Position numbers and translations under genes: made by a program | In this document: piece by piece, positions 38,894 to 47,498 of the stretch | How positions within the stretch are numbered: the first letter of the stretch is position 1 | Layout: the number at the start of each line of letters is the position of its first letter | The notes under the pieces: generated by a model | What the model was told of the DNA's origin: nothing | The model's input: only the letters and a program-made list of their open reading frames with translations | The model's database searches: none | NCBI RefSeq assembly: GCF_007991335.1 | Contig: NZ_BJYD01000021.1 | Coordinates: 111,947-175,946, forward strand | DNA: 64,000 bases | DNA from: Halobacillus faecis | GTDB taxonomy: Bacteria > Bacillota > Bacilli > Bacillales > Halobacillaceae | Direction of reading: 5' to 3'

Positions 38894-39691
38894 CTAGGAA
38901 ATAAAGTTAATCAAATGCAGGATCGGTAAAATAAAGATCAAACTGTCAAACCGATCTAATACTCCCCCATGCCCAGGCAGGATTTTCCCGGAGTCTTTAA
39001 CCGCATAGTGTCGCTTGAATGCTGATTCTACGAGATCCCCAATCTGACCTGCAATGGATACAAGGACAGTGACGAGTAATACGATGATCAAGGAATGCTC
39101 CAAAGGATATACCAACTGGAAAATGAGAGCAACGACACAAGCGAGAATAATTCCTCCGACGGATCCTTCAATTGTTTTCTTGGGACTGATCTGCGGCCAA
39201 AGTTTGTGTTTACCTAATGCACGACCAAACAGGTATGCACCTGTGTCTGTCGCCCAAACAATAAATAGTGCAAAGAAAATATATTCCAGCCCTTGCTCTC
39301 GTGTTTCCATTAAATAATTGAATCCCATTCCAATATAGATCGCTGATAGTAAAAGAAATCCAGCATCATCAAAAGTGAAGCGGTTTTTAACAAGAACTGT
39401 GTAGCTTAACAGTACAAGTACCGCGAGTAGCGTAATTTCAGATTTTGTAATGATGTCCTCTGAAGTAATGGTTTCATCGAATACCTCATACGGAAACATC
39501 AGAGCCCACATCAGAAGCAAGCCAAGTCCAGAGGCTACCGAATAGCGGGCAATCTTTTTCATACGAACCAATTCAAGTAGGGCGATGCTTGCAATGATGT
39601 ACACAAAAGCCTTAAAAGGCCAACCTCCCAACATGACGATTGGAAGAAAGATGAGTGCTGCAACGATGGCTGTAATTGTTCTTTGTTTCAT
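38894..39691 (-). CDS. cdsA: Phosphatidate cytidylyltransferase
   Basis: A 265-residue polytopic membrane enzyme that converts phosphatidic acid and CTP to CDP-diacylglycerol for phospholipid synthesis. About seven to eight hydrophobic segments and the C-terminal family signature [19 protein letters not shown] with its metal-binding Asp residues. Lies between uppS and dxr with short gaps, in a membrane-precursor operon. Confidence 0.96.
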   Translation of the reverse strand: MKQRTITAIVAALIFLPIVMLGGWPFKAFVYIIASIALLELVRMKKIARYSVASGLGLLLMWALMFPYEVFDETITSEDIITKSEITLLAVLVLLSYTVLVKNRFTFDDAGFLLLSAIYIGMGFNYLMETREQGLEYIFFALFIVWATDTGAYLFGRALGKHKLWPQISPKKTIEGSVGGIILACVVALIFQLVYPLEHSLIIVLLVTVLVSIAGQIGDLVESAFKRHYAVKDSGKILPGHGGVLDRFDSLIFILPILHLINFIS

Positions 39692-39707
39692 AAGTCTTTT
39701 TCACACC

Positions 39708-40475
39708 TTATACTCCGCCGAAACGACGTTTACGATTTTGGAAGTCATACAGAGCTTTTTCAAAATGACTTTCATCAAAGTCCGGCCAATAAACTTCTGT
39801 AAACCAGAATTCTGCATAGGCCAGCTGCCATAATAAGAAGTTGCTCAACCTTTGTTCTCCACTCGTCCGGATAAGCAGATCAGGTTCGATCAACTCTGAC
39901 GTGTACAATTCCTGAGAGAACATGGATTCATCAATATCTGATATATCCAATTCTCCTTGTTGTACTTTAGAAGCAATTTGCTTGACTGCATGCACCATCT
40001 CAAAACGGCTTCCATAGTTGAGCGCAAAATTGAGGATCAGCCCATCGTTGTCCTTCGTTTTTTCCATCGCTTCTTTGACAGCTTTTTGAGTGTGTGCAGG
40101 CAGAACGTCAAAATCACCAATGGTCCGGACTTGGACATTTCTCTCGATCAGTTCAGGCAAATATGTACTTAAAAAATCGACAGGAAGCTTCATGAGGAAG
40201 TCTACCTCATTTTTGGGGCGTTTCCAATTTTCCGTAGAAAAAGCATAAAGGGTAAGAACTTTCACACCAATATCGGAAGCATATCGAACGATTCTCTTCA
40301 CAACGCCCATGCCCTCTTTATGACCGGCAATCCGAGGCATTCCTCTATTTTTCGCCCATCGTCCATTTCCGTCCATGATGATCGCCACATGTTTTGGAAT
40401 ATGGTTCTCTTCAAGGCCTAATGGCTCGGTGCGGTGCTGCTTTTTATCTTTTTTGAATGGAAACTTGATAGGCAT
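39708..40475 (-). CDS. uppS: Undecaprenyl diphosphate synthase (isoprenyl transferase)
   Basis: A 255-residue cis-prenyltransferase that builds the C55 carrier lipid for peptidoglycan and teichoic acids. Catalytic Asp35 in MDGNGRWA; SGEQRLSNFLLWQ and the Glu of AEFWFTEVYWPDF near the C-terminus are conserved. The ATG at 40475 lies 7 bases after GGAGGA; a TTG at 40481 abuts that site and is unlikely. First gene after the frr terminator. Confidence 0.97.
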   Translation of the reverse strand: MPIKFPFKKDKKQHRTEPLGLEENHIPKHVAIIMDGNGRWAKNRGMPRIAGHKEGMGVVKRIVRYASDIGVKVLTLYAFSTENWKRPKNEVDFLMKLPVDFLSTYLPELIERNVQVRTIGDFDVLPAHTQKAVKEAMEKTKDNDGLILNFALNYGSRFEMVHAVKQIASKVQQGELDISDIDESMFSQELYTSELIEPDLLIRTSGEQRLSNFLLWQLAYAEFWFTEVYWPDFDESHFEKALYDFQNRKRRFGGV

Positions 40476-40509
40476 GTTCAATCCTCCAGTCCAATTGTTC
40501 CATCTATTT

Positions 40510-40515
40510 ATTATA
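40510..40515 (-). promoter_or_regulatory. Candidate -10 for uppS-cdsA-dxr-rasP
   Basis: A perfect TATAAT on the minus strand, 35 bp before the uppS ATG and beyond the frr terminator. No good -35 at 16-18 bp, so only a tentative promoter. Confidence 0.35.
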
Positions 40516-40543
40516 TACTAAATCCAATAAAAATGCCGAATCC

Positions 40544-40655
40544 CTTAAAAGTGGGTAGACATAACAAGACTCAAGGAGCAAACTTTTCGCCACAAAACGC
40601 TTAACATGATGTCGCACTTGTGGTGTCTCACGAGTCGGGAAACATCCCCTAAGGC
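40544..40655. repeat. Nested inverted-repeat element between frr and uppS
   Basis: Arms pair outside to inside: CCTTA (40544-40548) with TAAGG (40651-40655), GACTC (40568-40572) with GAGTC (40632-40636), CCACAA (40590-40595) with TTGTGG (40618-40623). It lies after the frr terminator and before the uppS -10, so it may not be transcribed by either, which suggests a dispersed REP-like genomic repeat rather than a leader RNA. Confidence 0.4.
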
Positions 40656-40691
40656 AATTCAGTTATCAATCGAGTATTCATTTCCACAAAC

Positions 40692-40732
40692 TAAAATAAA
40701 AGCCGCGCTGCCAAACATCTACAGCGCGGCTT
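40692..40732 (-). terminator. Rho-independent terminator after frr
   Basis: AAGCCGCGCTG (40700-40710... with 40722-40732) forms an 11-bp stem, loop of 11, followed by TTTTATTTTAG on the minus strand. About 30 bp after frr. Confidence 0.9.
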
Positions 40733-40763
40733 GATACACCTTAAGGCATATAGAATTGGAGAA

Positions 40764-41321
40764 TCAAACTTCCATGATTTCCTCTTCTTTTGTTTTTGCA
40801 AGTTGATCAATTTTCTCAACGTGCTGGTCTGTGACCTTTTGAACATCATCCTGATAAGAGCGAAGATCATCTTCCGTAAGTTCACCGTCTTTTTCTAGCT
40901 TCTTCAGACGGTCGTTGGAGTCACGACGAATGTTACGGATTTGTACTTTCGCTTCTTCAGAATACTTCCCAACAACTTTGGCAAGGTCTTTACGACGTTC
41001 TTCTGTCAGTGCAGGGATGTTGATTCGTACCACATTACCATCACTAGAAGGAGACAAGCCAAGATCCGCTTTTTGGATCGCTTTTTCAATTTCTGCAATC
41101 GCACTCTTGTCATAAGGTGTAATGACAAGCAGGCGTGGTTCTGGTGCAGAGACTTGTGCCAGTTGATTAAGTGGAGTCGCCGCTCCATAATAATCCACAT
41201 ACACGTTATCAAGGATTGAAGGATTCGCACGACCTGCGCGAACTGTTGCAAGCTGACGAGAGAAAGCTTGTGTAGCTTGTTCCATTTGTTGCTTCGTTTC
41301 ATTAATTACAGCATCAGACAT
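40764..41321 (-). CDS. frr: Ribosome recycling factor
   Basis: A 185-residue two-domain protein that splits post-termination ribosomes with EF-G. Begins [24 protein letters not shown] and contains [10 protein letters not shown] and [32 protein letters not shown] precedes the ATG; 2 bp after pyrH. Confidence 0.97.
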   Translation of the reverse strand: MSDAVINETKQQMEQATQAFSRQLATVRAGRANPSILDNVYVDYYGAATPLNQLAQVSAPEPRLLVITPYDKSAIAEIEKAIQKADLGLSPSSDGNVVRINIPALTEERRKDLAKVVGKYSEEAKVQIRNIRRDSNDRLKKLEKDGELTEDDLRSYQDDVQKVTDQHVEKIDQLAKTKEEEIMEV

Positions 41322-41323
41322 AA

Positions 41324-42046
41324 TTATTTCCCCCTCACAATTGTTCCAATATTTTCGCCCATTACGGCTTTCTTAATGTTTCCGTCCTCTGTTATTGAGA
41401 ATACCAATAAATCGATATCGTTGTCCATACATAATGATGAAGCTGTAGAATCCATGACACCAAGACCCTCATTTAGTACGTCCATGTAAGAGAGCTGATC
41501 GTATTTCACAGCATCTTCATTAACTTTAGGATCATCCGTGTACACGCCATCTACATTGTTCTTCGCCATTAAAATTACATCCGCTTCCACTTCCGCGGCT
41601 CTTAAAGCAGCTGTCGTGTCAGTAGAGAAGTAAGGGTTCCCTGTCCCAGCCGCAAAAATGACCACGCGTTTCTTTTCTAAATGGCGAATCGCTTTTCTGC
41701 GGATATAAGGTTCCGCAACTTGTCTCATTTCAATGGAAGTTTGGACACGGGTCGGAATCCCTAAGTTTTCCAGACTATCCTGAAGAGCGAGGGAGTTCAT
41801 AACCGTTGCCAGCATTCCCATATAATCAGCGTTTGCACGATCCATCCCCATCTCGGCTCCTACTTTACCACGCCAGATGTTTCCACCTCCGACGACCACA
41901 GCGACTTCCACACCGAGTTCAGCCACTTCTTTGACCTGACGGGAGACTGATTTGATAATGCTGGGTTCTAATCCAAACCCTGCTTCTCCACTTAATGCCT
42001 CTCCACTTAGTTTTAATACGATACGACGATAGCGAGCAGTAGTCAT
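41324..42046 (-). CDS. pyrH: UMP kinase
   Basis: A 240-residue amino-acid-kinase-fold enzyme that phosphorylates UMP to UDP; allosterically controlled by GTP and UTP in relatives. Begins with [11 protein letters not shown] and has VGGGNIWRG and [25 protein letters not shown] precedes the ATG. Follows the tsf terminator and runs into frr. Confidence 0.97.
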   Translation of the reverse strand: MTTARYRRIVLKLSGEALSGEAGFGLEPSIIKSVSRQVKEVAELGVEVAVVVGGGNIWRGKVGAEMGMDRANADYMGMLATVMNSLALQDSLENLGIPTRVQTSIEMRQVAEPYIRRKAIRHLEKKRVVIFAAGTGNPYFSTDTTAALRAAEVEADVILMAKNNVDGVYTDDPKVNEDAVKYDQLSYMDVLNEGLGVMDSTASSLCMDNDIDLLVFSITEDGNIKKAVMGENIGTIVRGK

Positions 42047-42109
42047 AGTAACCTCCCGTGTTATAACTATATTCCTCTACATTTTCTTGCACATCTGCAA
42101 TTATGTAGC

Positions 42110-42146
42110 ATGTTTGAAAATAGGGAACACCGGCAGTGTCCCCTAT
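42110..42146 (-). terminator. Terminator after tsf
   Basis: ATAGGGGACAC pairs with GTGTTCCCTAT on the minus strand (42120-42146, one G-T pair), loop of 5, then TTTCAAAC. Thirteen bases after tsf. The T-tract is short, so termination is probably partial, letting pyrH-frr be read from upstream. Confidence 0.7.
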
Positions 42147-42158
42147 GTTTCATAATCA

Positions 42159-43043
42159 TTATTTTTTAACTTGGTTCATAACTTCATCAGCAAAGTTTTC
42201 TTCGCGTTTTTCCATACCTTCACCAACTTCGAAGCGATCGAAACCAGTGATTTGTCCACCAGTAGAGGCTACGAATTGTTTAACTTTCTGATCTGGATCT
42301 TTAACGAAGCTTTGGTCAAGCAAGCAGATTTCTTCGAAGAACTTGTTCAAGCGACCTTCGACCATTTTCTCAACGATGTTTTCAGGCTTGCCTTCGTTCA
42401 TCGCTTGAGTTTTAAGCATTTCACGCTCTTTGTCTGCTTCTTCTGCAGGGATTTCGTCACGGGAAACATAACGTGGGTTTACAGCGGCTACGTGCATCGC
42501 AACGTCTTTCGCTGCAGACTCATCTGTAGAACCTTCAAGGACAGTCAATACACCGATGTTTCCGCCCATGTGAAGGTAAGCACCGAATGCATCGTTATCC
42601 GTTTTTTCTTTAATAACGAAACGACGAAGGGAAATCTTTTCACCGATTTTCGCTACGCGTTCTGTGATATAGCTGCTAAGTACTTCTCCATCACCGTGAA
42701 GCTTCTGTTCTAGAGCTTCTTCAACTGTTGCAGGCTTCTGAGAAAGCAAGTGCTGACCTAGGTCTTTAAGCAAGTCTTTGAACTGGTCGTTCTTCGTTAC
42801 GAAGTCCGTTTCACAGTTCACTTCGAAAAGTACAGCCGTGTTCCCGGAGATTTCAATTGCAGCAGAACCTTCCGCAGCAATACGGTCAGCTTTCTTAGCT
42901 GCCTTGGAAATACCCTTCTCACGCAACCATTCCATTGCTTTGTCCATGTCACCATCAGTTTCAGTGAGTGCTTTCTTACAGTCCATCATTCCAGCACCCG
43001 TTTTTTCACGAAGTTCTTTTACCATTTTAGCGTTTACAGCCAT
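42159..43043 (-). CDS. tsf: Elongation factor Ts
   Basis: A 294-residue nucleotide-exchange factor for EF-Tu. Begins [26 protein letters not shown]; the core [15 protein letters not shown] [12 protein letters not shown] and AAVNPRYVS phrases are present. AAGGAGG precedes the ATG. It follows rpsB across a hairpin terminator. Confidence 0.97.
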   Translation of the reverse strand: MAVNAKMVKELREKTGAGMMDCKKALTETDGDMDKAMEWLREKGISKAAKKADRIAAEGSAAIEISGNTAVLFEVNCETDFVTKNDQFKDLLKDLGQHLLSQKPATVEEALEQKLHGDGEVLSSYITERVAKIGEKISLRRFVIKEKTDNDAFGAYLHMGGNIGVLTVLEGSTDESAAKDVAMHVAAVNPRYVSRDEIPAEEADKEREMLKTQAMNEGKPENIVEKMVEGRLNKFFEEICLLDQSFVKDPDQKVKQFVASTGGQITGFDRFEVGEGMEKREENFADEVMNQVKK

Positions 43044-43114
43044 TGTAAAGCCTCCTTATTAGTTGCATATAAGTATAGCTCGTGCGCATTGGATCGCGTG
43101 AGCTGTTACGGATT

Positions 43115-43156
43115 CTTTAAAAAAGGTGATAAAGGTATACCCCCTTATCACCTTTT
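43115..43156 (-). terminator. Hairpin terminator between rpsB and tsf
   Basis: AAAAGGTGATAA (43121-43132) with TTATCACCTTTT (43145-43156), 12-base loop region with further possible pairs, and TTTTTTAAAG on the minus strand. Nine bases after rpsB. It can set the S2 to EF-Ts ratio. Confidence 0.82.
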
Positions 43157-43164
43157 GAACCTTC

Positions 43165-43902
43165 TTACTCTTGAGCAGCTTCTACAGCAGCTTCAGTTTC
43201 TTCCGTTGTTTCTGTTTCTTCCCCTTGTTTTGCTTCAAGGACAGCGTCTGCCATCTTAGAAGTCAACAATTTAACGGCACGGATTGCGTCATCGTTTGCA
43301 GGGATGACATAATCGATTTCGTCTGGGTCACAGTTAGTATCAACGATACCTACAACTGGAATATTCAATTTGTGAGCTTCAGCAATCGCGATGCGCTCTT
43401 TACGAGGATCGATCACGAACATTGCGTCTGGAAGGCTCTTCATTTCTTTAATACCGCCTAGGAATTTAACAAGACGATCTTTTTCTTTAAGCATATCGAC
43501 AACTTCTTTTTTAGGAAGTACATCGAATGTACCGTCTTCTTCCATGCGCTCAATGTCTTTAAGACGGTTGATACGCTTGCGGATGGTTTCAAAGTTTGTC
43601 AGGGTACCACCCAACCAACGCTGGTTGATGTAATACATGCCACAACGAGTCGCCTCGTCACGAACTGTATCCTGAGCTTGTTTTTTAGTACCTACGAAAA
43701 GAATGTTACCGCCGTCAGCAGCGACCTCTTTTACATAGTTAAATGCTTCATCAACCTTCTTCACTGTTTTTTGCAGGTCGATGATGTAGATCCCGTTACG
43801 CTCCGTGAAGATGTATTTCTTCATCTTCGGGTTCCAGCGACGGGTTTGGTGTCCAAAGTGAACACCAGCTTCAAGTAGCTGTTTCATAGAAATTACAGAC
43901 AT
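43165..43902 (-). CDS. rpsB: 30S ribosomal protein S2
   Basis: A 245-residue S2. Begins [27 protein letters not shown]; coiled-coil insert about 105-155; acidic Glu-rich C-terminal tail typical of Firmicutes. AGGAGGAAC precedes the ATG. It has its own extended -10 promoter and a structured leader, yet no terminator separates it from swrB. Confidence 0.98.
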   Translation of the reverse strand: MSVISMKQLLEAGVHFGHQTRRWNPKMKKYIFTERNGIYIIDLQKTVKKVDEAFNYVKEVAADGGNILFVGTKKQAQDTVRDEATRCGMYYINQRWLGGTLTNFETIRKRINRLKDIERMEEDGTFDVLPKKEVVDMLKEKDRLVKFLGGIKEMKSLPDAMFVIDPRKERIAIAEAHKLNIPVVGIVDTNCDPDEIDYVIPANDDAIRAVKLLTSKMADAVLEAKQGEETETTEETEAAVEAAQE

Positions 43903-43950
43903 GATAGTTCCTCCTGTTTGGTTTTTTTAGTATCCTCCGCCTCTTTCATC

Positions 43951-43991
43951 TTCTCAAGTGAACTCTAATAAAGAGCAACCTCACATGAGAA
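43951..43991 (-). promoter_or_regulatory. Structured leader hairpin of rpsB
   Basis: On the minus strand TTCTCA pairs with TGAGAA, GTGA with TCAC and CTCT with AGAG, one inside the other, around a TTATT loop. It sits between the candidate promoter and the ribosome site, where S2 feedback control could act. Family not recognised. Confidence 0.4.
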
Positions 43992-44027
43992 TCCAAAGGC
44001 GTGCGTATTGACACCGTCAGTAAATAT

Positions 44028-44036
44028 ATCATAACA
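44028..44036 (-). promoter_or_regulatory. Extended -10 promoter for rpsB-tsf
   Basis: TGTTATGAT on the minus strand (TGn plus TATGAT, 5 of 6), about 125 bp before rpsB and 12 bp after swrB. An overlapping alternative is TTGAAT-18 bp-TATATT. Confidence 0.5.
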
Positions 44037-44048
44037 CATGGGGGGCAT

Positions 44049-44552
44049 TCAAGTTTTTTTCATAGGTTTTTGATGAAATTTGAAGAGTAATTCGATTTCT
44101 GTCTTTCCTTTGTCCATTTTTTTCGCAATTTGGTCTACACTATACCCTTTTTCCCTCAATTCTAATACCTGTGAATGAAAAGACGGCTGATAGCTTTCCA
44201 TTACATTCAGCTCAGGAGGGGAATAGCTAGATGAAGAATCATTGGTTGAAATCGTTTCTTTTTTAGAGTGGCTCTCTATTTCTTCTTCTCTGTTTTCCTT
44301 TTGAGAGCTTTGATAATCCGAGTAGCTATTCTTCTTCTCGATGAGGCTTTCCATCCGTCTATTCTCTTCTTTAATTTCCATTAAATACGATGTAAAGAGA
44401 TCCTCAATTTCTGACGCTACTTGTTTTTGTTTAAGTTCGAGTTCTTCTGTCTTACGTACTTTATTCATCATGATAAATAGTGTGAAAAGCAGTACACCAT
44501 CAATAATAAAGCTTGAGATCAATAAAAACACTGTCATATCTATCCACACCAT
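44049..44552 (-). CDS. swrB: SwrB/YlxL-like swarming motility protein
   Basis: A 167-residue protein with one N-terminal membrane helix (about 7-29), a charged coiled-coil-prone region (30-110, rich in Glu/Ser) and a C-terminal helix-turn-helix-like segment (LELREKGYSVDQIAKKMDKGKTEIELLFKF). The layout and the place between sigD and rpsB match SwrB, which in B. subtilis promotes export-gate activation and swarming. Sequence similarity by eye is mostly in the architecture. The ribosome site is weak (GGAT 9 bases before the ATG at 44552), and an internal ATG at 44537 is an alternative. Confidence 0.75.
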   Translation of the reverse strand: MVWIDMTVFLLISSFIIDGVLLFTLFIMMNKVRKTEELELKQKQVASEIEDLFTSYLMEIKEENRRMESLIEKKNSYSDYQSSQKENREEEIESHSKKETISTNDSSSSYSPPELNVMESYQPSFHSQVLELREKGYSVDQIAKKMDKGKTEIELLFKFHQKPMKKT

Positions 44553-44774
44553 TCATTTCTGATCCTATTTCCAGTTTATAACTAATACTACTGCTGACTA
44601 CTTTCACCCCGCTCAATGAAGGCGTAAACATCACGGCGTTCCTACATCTTCTGTTCCAACAGCATACTTCAGCGCCTTTATCCTTTACCAATCTCAATTT
44701 CTGCAGAAAGGAATCATACAGTTTCTACTTTATTCCGTGGAGACAGATCGTTCCATTTCTTCAGCTCGACCGAC

Positions 44775-45551
44775 CTACACGGTAACAATTTCTTGCAAAG
44801 CACCTTTAAGTTTATAGATCGCTTTCGCATGGATTTGGGAGATCCGGGAGGTCGTCAATTCTAAAACTTGACCAATCTCCGTTAAAGTAAGCTCTTCATG
44901 ATAGAAGAGACTGATGACGAGTTGCTCCTTCTCGTTTAAGCGGTCGATCTCTCTCGCTAACTCTATGTAATTTTCTTTTTTGATCACGGATTCCGAAGGA
45001 GTAGATGTTTGATCATCCGGGATTGCATATCCAATCCCTTCTTTATGATCTTCTCTTCCATCATTCGGTTTTTCTTCCATAGAGAGGACATTTGCAAAAA
45101 GAGAGTCCTTGACGGTTTCCTCTACTTCTCCTGGAGATATGTGCAAAGCTTCTGCAATTTCGTTGGAACTTACGGGACGCTGGAACTCCTGCTCCAGCTT
45201 TTCTGTCATCTGTTCGATTTTTTTAGATCTGTCCCTTACTGATCTTGGAAGCCAGTCTTCTTTTCTTAAACCATCCATGATCGACCCTCTGATACGGAAG
45301 GAGGCATACGTATCAAATTTCAGATCTCTTGTTCGATCAAATTTTTTCAGTGCATCATAAAGCCCTAACATCCCTAAACTTCTCACGTCATCTTTACTTA
45401 CGCTCTTCGGTAAATGAGCGGATATCCTCTGGACATGGTAGCTCACTAAATAGTCGTACTGCTGTACCAATTGATTTGCGGCCTCTCCATCCTGCTCATT
45501 TGTCCATAGATTCCACCACTGTTGTTCTTGAGGAGATAAACAGCTGGCCAT
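44775..45551 (-). CDS. sigD: Flagellar/motility sigma factor SigD (FliA family)
   Basis: A 258-residue sigma-28 factor that directs RNA polymerase to late flagellar, chemotaxis and autolysin genes. Region 2 (DVRSLGMLGLYDALKKFD and FDTYASFRIRGSIMDGLR), region 3, and region 4 with ELTLTEIGQVLELTTSRISQIHAKA are all present. Near the end of the fla/che operon, where position effects on its level control cell fate in B. subtilis. Downstream are 222 bp with no supported gene before swrB. Confidence 0.96.
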   Translation of the reverse strand: MASCLSPQEQQWWNLWTNEQDGEAANQLVQQYDYLVSYHVQRISAHLPKSVSKDDVRSLGMLGLYDALKKFDRTRDLKFDTYASFRIRGSIMDGLRKEDWLPRSVRDRSKKIEQMTEKLEQEFQRPVSSNEIAEALHISPGEVEETVKDSLFANVLSMEEKPNDGREDHKEGIGYAIPDDQTSTPSESVIKKENYIELAREIDRLNEKEQLVISLFYHEELTLTEIGQVLELTTSRISQIHAKAIYKLKGALQEIVTV

Positions 45552-45595
45552 TCCAATCCTCCCCGTCCTTTAATTGGTTAATATTCTCAAACATC

Positions 45596-45850
45596 TCACG
45601 CGTCTTCATTTAATAATTCCCGCACCATTTTCGATGTTTCTTCTGCATCCACATTCAATGATGATGCTGGTTGAGCGGTGCCCTGATTGTCTTCAGCTGT
45701 ATCGCCTGGCGCTGTGATGAAACTCCAAAACGAACGAAACACATAAGAGAGTATAAAAAAACTAAAAAAGCCTATGGTCCCTCGATTGATTGCTGTATCA
45801 AAAGTCGTCACTTGAGCGCTGATCGAAAATACGAAAAGAAAAGCAAACAC
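45596..45850 (-). CDS. Small membrane protein between cheD and sigD, 5' end apparently disrupted
   Basis: An 84-residue frame from GTG 45850: two membrane segments (about 2-14 and 25-46) and an acidic C-terminal tail. No family recognised and not present at this site in B. subtilis. The GTG has no ribosome site. Two better starts lie upstream but do not reach it: an ATG at 45886 that overlaps the cheD stop (TAATG) meets TGA at codon 7 (45866-45868) in the same frame, and a GTG at 45870 with AGAGGA 8 bases before it is out of frame by one base. Either a point mutation or a homopolymer indel fits. Confidence 0.6.
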   Translation of the reverse strand: MFAFLFVFSISAQVTTFDTAINRGTIGFFSFFILSYVFRSFWSFITAPGDTAEDNQGTAQPASSLNVDAEETSKMVRELLNEDA

Positions 45851-45885
45851 AGCCGCCGCTAAATTTCACAGAAGTGTTCCTCTCA

Positions 45886-46362
45886 TTAAATGACACTCTC
45901 CCCTTGATTCACTTTCCTTATATGGAGGTCCATCGTTTCAGGGTTGAATTCAATCGTACGTCCGCTCCTGCCGCCTACATCTTCCGCGAGAATCGGTATA
46001 TTTAGAGATTGAAGATTCTCTTTCACCGCACCCACATTTCTCGGACCTATGCGCATCGTGTCACTTGAAGATGTGAACTGAAACATTTGCGCCCCGCCTG
46101 CCAATTTCGCTTTTAAACGGTAGCGGGAAGCTCCAGCAGAAATAAGAGCTGCAATCAAATCTTCAATCGCTGTGTCTGCGTATTTTGCTCTTTTCATCCC
46201 CTGTTTTCTAGCCAGGGAAGCCTCAGGAAGCATGACATGAGCCATTCCCGCCAACCTCTTCACATCATCATAAAGGACAATTCCGACACAGGATCCAAGC
46301 CCTGAAGTACGGATTACATTCGGAGAATGAACAATTCCCAAGTCTCCGATACCAATCCTCAT
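45886..46362 (-). CDS. cheD: Chemoreceptor glutamine deamidase CheD
   Basis: A 158-residue amidase that deamidates receptor glutamines and binds CheC to stimulate its phosphatase activity. Catalytic Cys25 in GLGSCVGI and His42 in MAHVMLP. The ATG at 46362 is preferred (AAGGAAGG 7 bases upstream); the ATG at 46383 overlaps cheC by 8 bp and is possible. Its TAA shares a base with the putative start of the small downstream gene. Confidence 0.95.
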   Translation of the reverse strand: MRIGIGDLGIVHSPNVIRTSGLGSCVGIVLYDDVKRLAGMAHVMLPEASLARKQGMKRAKYADTAIEDLIAALISAGASRYRLKAKLAGGAQMFQFTSSSDTMRIGPRNVGAVKENLQSLNIPILAEDVGGRSGRTIEFNPETMDLHIRKVNQGESVI

Positions 46363-46375
46363 AATCTGACCTTCC

Positions 46376-47029
46376 TTAATCATTCAGACACACTCCTAAG
46401 GAAGAAAAAATCTTCTGATAGGAGGGAGGGTCAGGAAAGAGGAAGAAATGACCTTCCAGGAACTCATCTTCCCCTCCTTCTCTATCCGTGAGAGAAGTTT
46501 TGATGACAATGGCTGCATCACTCACCTGCGAGAGCTCAATTAAACCCGTGCTTAAAATAGCCCCGACCATATCTTGAGCTATTGATGGAACCGTAGATTG
46601 AAGCTCCAACTCTGTAAAATCGCAAAGCGCAGTAAGGTATGCACCTGATAGGATATTTCCTAATTCCCTTAAAGCGGAAAATGCCATTTCAGAATGATCC
46701 TCAAACCCTTGGGCGCTGCCGGTCATTAGCTCTACAAAGTGATTCGCTTGAGAGGGGGTCATGATAAAGAACATGGAGCCAGGAGCATCTCCCTCCATTC
46801 TTTGAAAGATGCTGACCATTTCTTTATCTGCTCCCCCGGCTAGGTCCATGACCTGATCAAAGTCCACAACTTCCACGCCGGGGACATGCATCTCTATTTT
46901 CTTATGTAACAAATTGGATAGAGATGTTGCCGCATGGCCTGACCCAATGTTGCCGATTTCTTTTAGAACATCCAATTGAATTGGACCAAACGCTTCTGTG
47001 AAATTCTCTGGATTATACATAAAGCTCAT
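46376..47029 (-). CDS. cheC: CheY-P phosphatase CheC
   Basis: A 217-residue CheC/CheX-type phosphatase. Two pseudo-symmetric active-site helices carry the E-x-x-N signature: [16 protein letters not shown] and [16 protein letters not shown]. Acts with CheD in the Bacillus adaptation system. The start overlaps the cheW end by 17 bp without a strong ribosome site, so translation is probably coupled; an ATG three codons later is an alternative. Confidence 0.95.
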   Translation of the reverse strand: MSFMYNPENFTEAFGPIQLDVLKEIGNIGSGHAATSLSNLLHKKIEMHVPGVEVVDFDQVMDLAGGADKEMVSIFQRMEGDAPGSMFFIMTPSQANHFVELMTGSAQGFEDHSEMAFSALRELGNILSGAYLTALCDFTELELQSTVPSIAQDMVGAILSTGLIELSQVSDAAIVIKTSLTDREGGEDEFLEGHFFLFPDPPSYQKIFSSLGVCLND

Positions 47030-47480
47030 TCAACTCATGGACATCATCTTTAGCGAGAACTTTTTCTAAGTTCAATAGAATAAACAGACGCTGCTCTCTT
47101 TTGGATACACCCTGGATATACTCAGCTTCCATCGTGCCTACCACTTCAGGTGGAGGTTCGATACTTTCTTCGTCAAGGTCCAGGACGTCGTTCGCAGCAT
47201 CCACGATTAAACCAACATTCATTTCATGGATTTCTACGGTAATGATCCTTGTTGCATCCGTGTCATTCACTTCTTCAATCCCGAACCTCTCTCTCAAGTC
47301 AATGACTGGTGTGACGACCCCCCTCAAGTTCAGAACCCCTTTTACAAATGATTTTGTGCCTGGGACACGAGTGATGGGCATCATTCGCTCGATGGAACCT
47401 ACTAGATCAACCGGTACGGTGTATTCTTCATCATTGATTTGAAAAACGATCACTTTCAATTTTTTGTTATCTTCTGCCAC
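47013..47480 (-). CDS. cheW: Chemotaxis coupling protein CheW
   Basis: A 155-residue SH3-like scaffold that links receptors to CheA. Contains VVPVIDLRERFG-type VVTPVIDLRERFGIEE and the NLRG motif. GGGAGGGAACAG precedes the ATG. Lies between cheA and cheC, 18 bp after cheA. Confidence 0.96.
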   Translation of the reverse strand: MAEDNKKLKVIVFQINDEEYTVPVDLVGSIERMMPITRVPGTKSFVKGVLNLRGVVTPVIDLRERFGIEEVNDTDATRIITVEIHEMNVGLIVDAANDVLDLDEESIEPPPEVVGTMEAEYIQGVSKREQRLFILLNLEKVLAKDDVHELNELYV

Positions 47481-47498
47481 TTTCTGTTCCCTCCCTTG

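Noticed and set aside
44500..44697. A 65-codon minus-strand frame in the sigD-swrB gap
   Set aside because: Needs a TTG start without a ribosome site, runs into swrB in another frame and resembles no family I know. It could be a gene remnant but nothing supports it.
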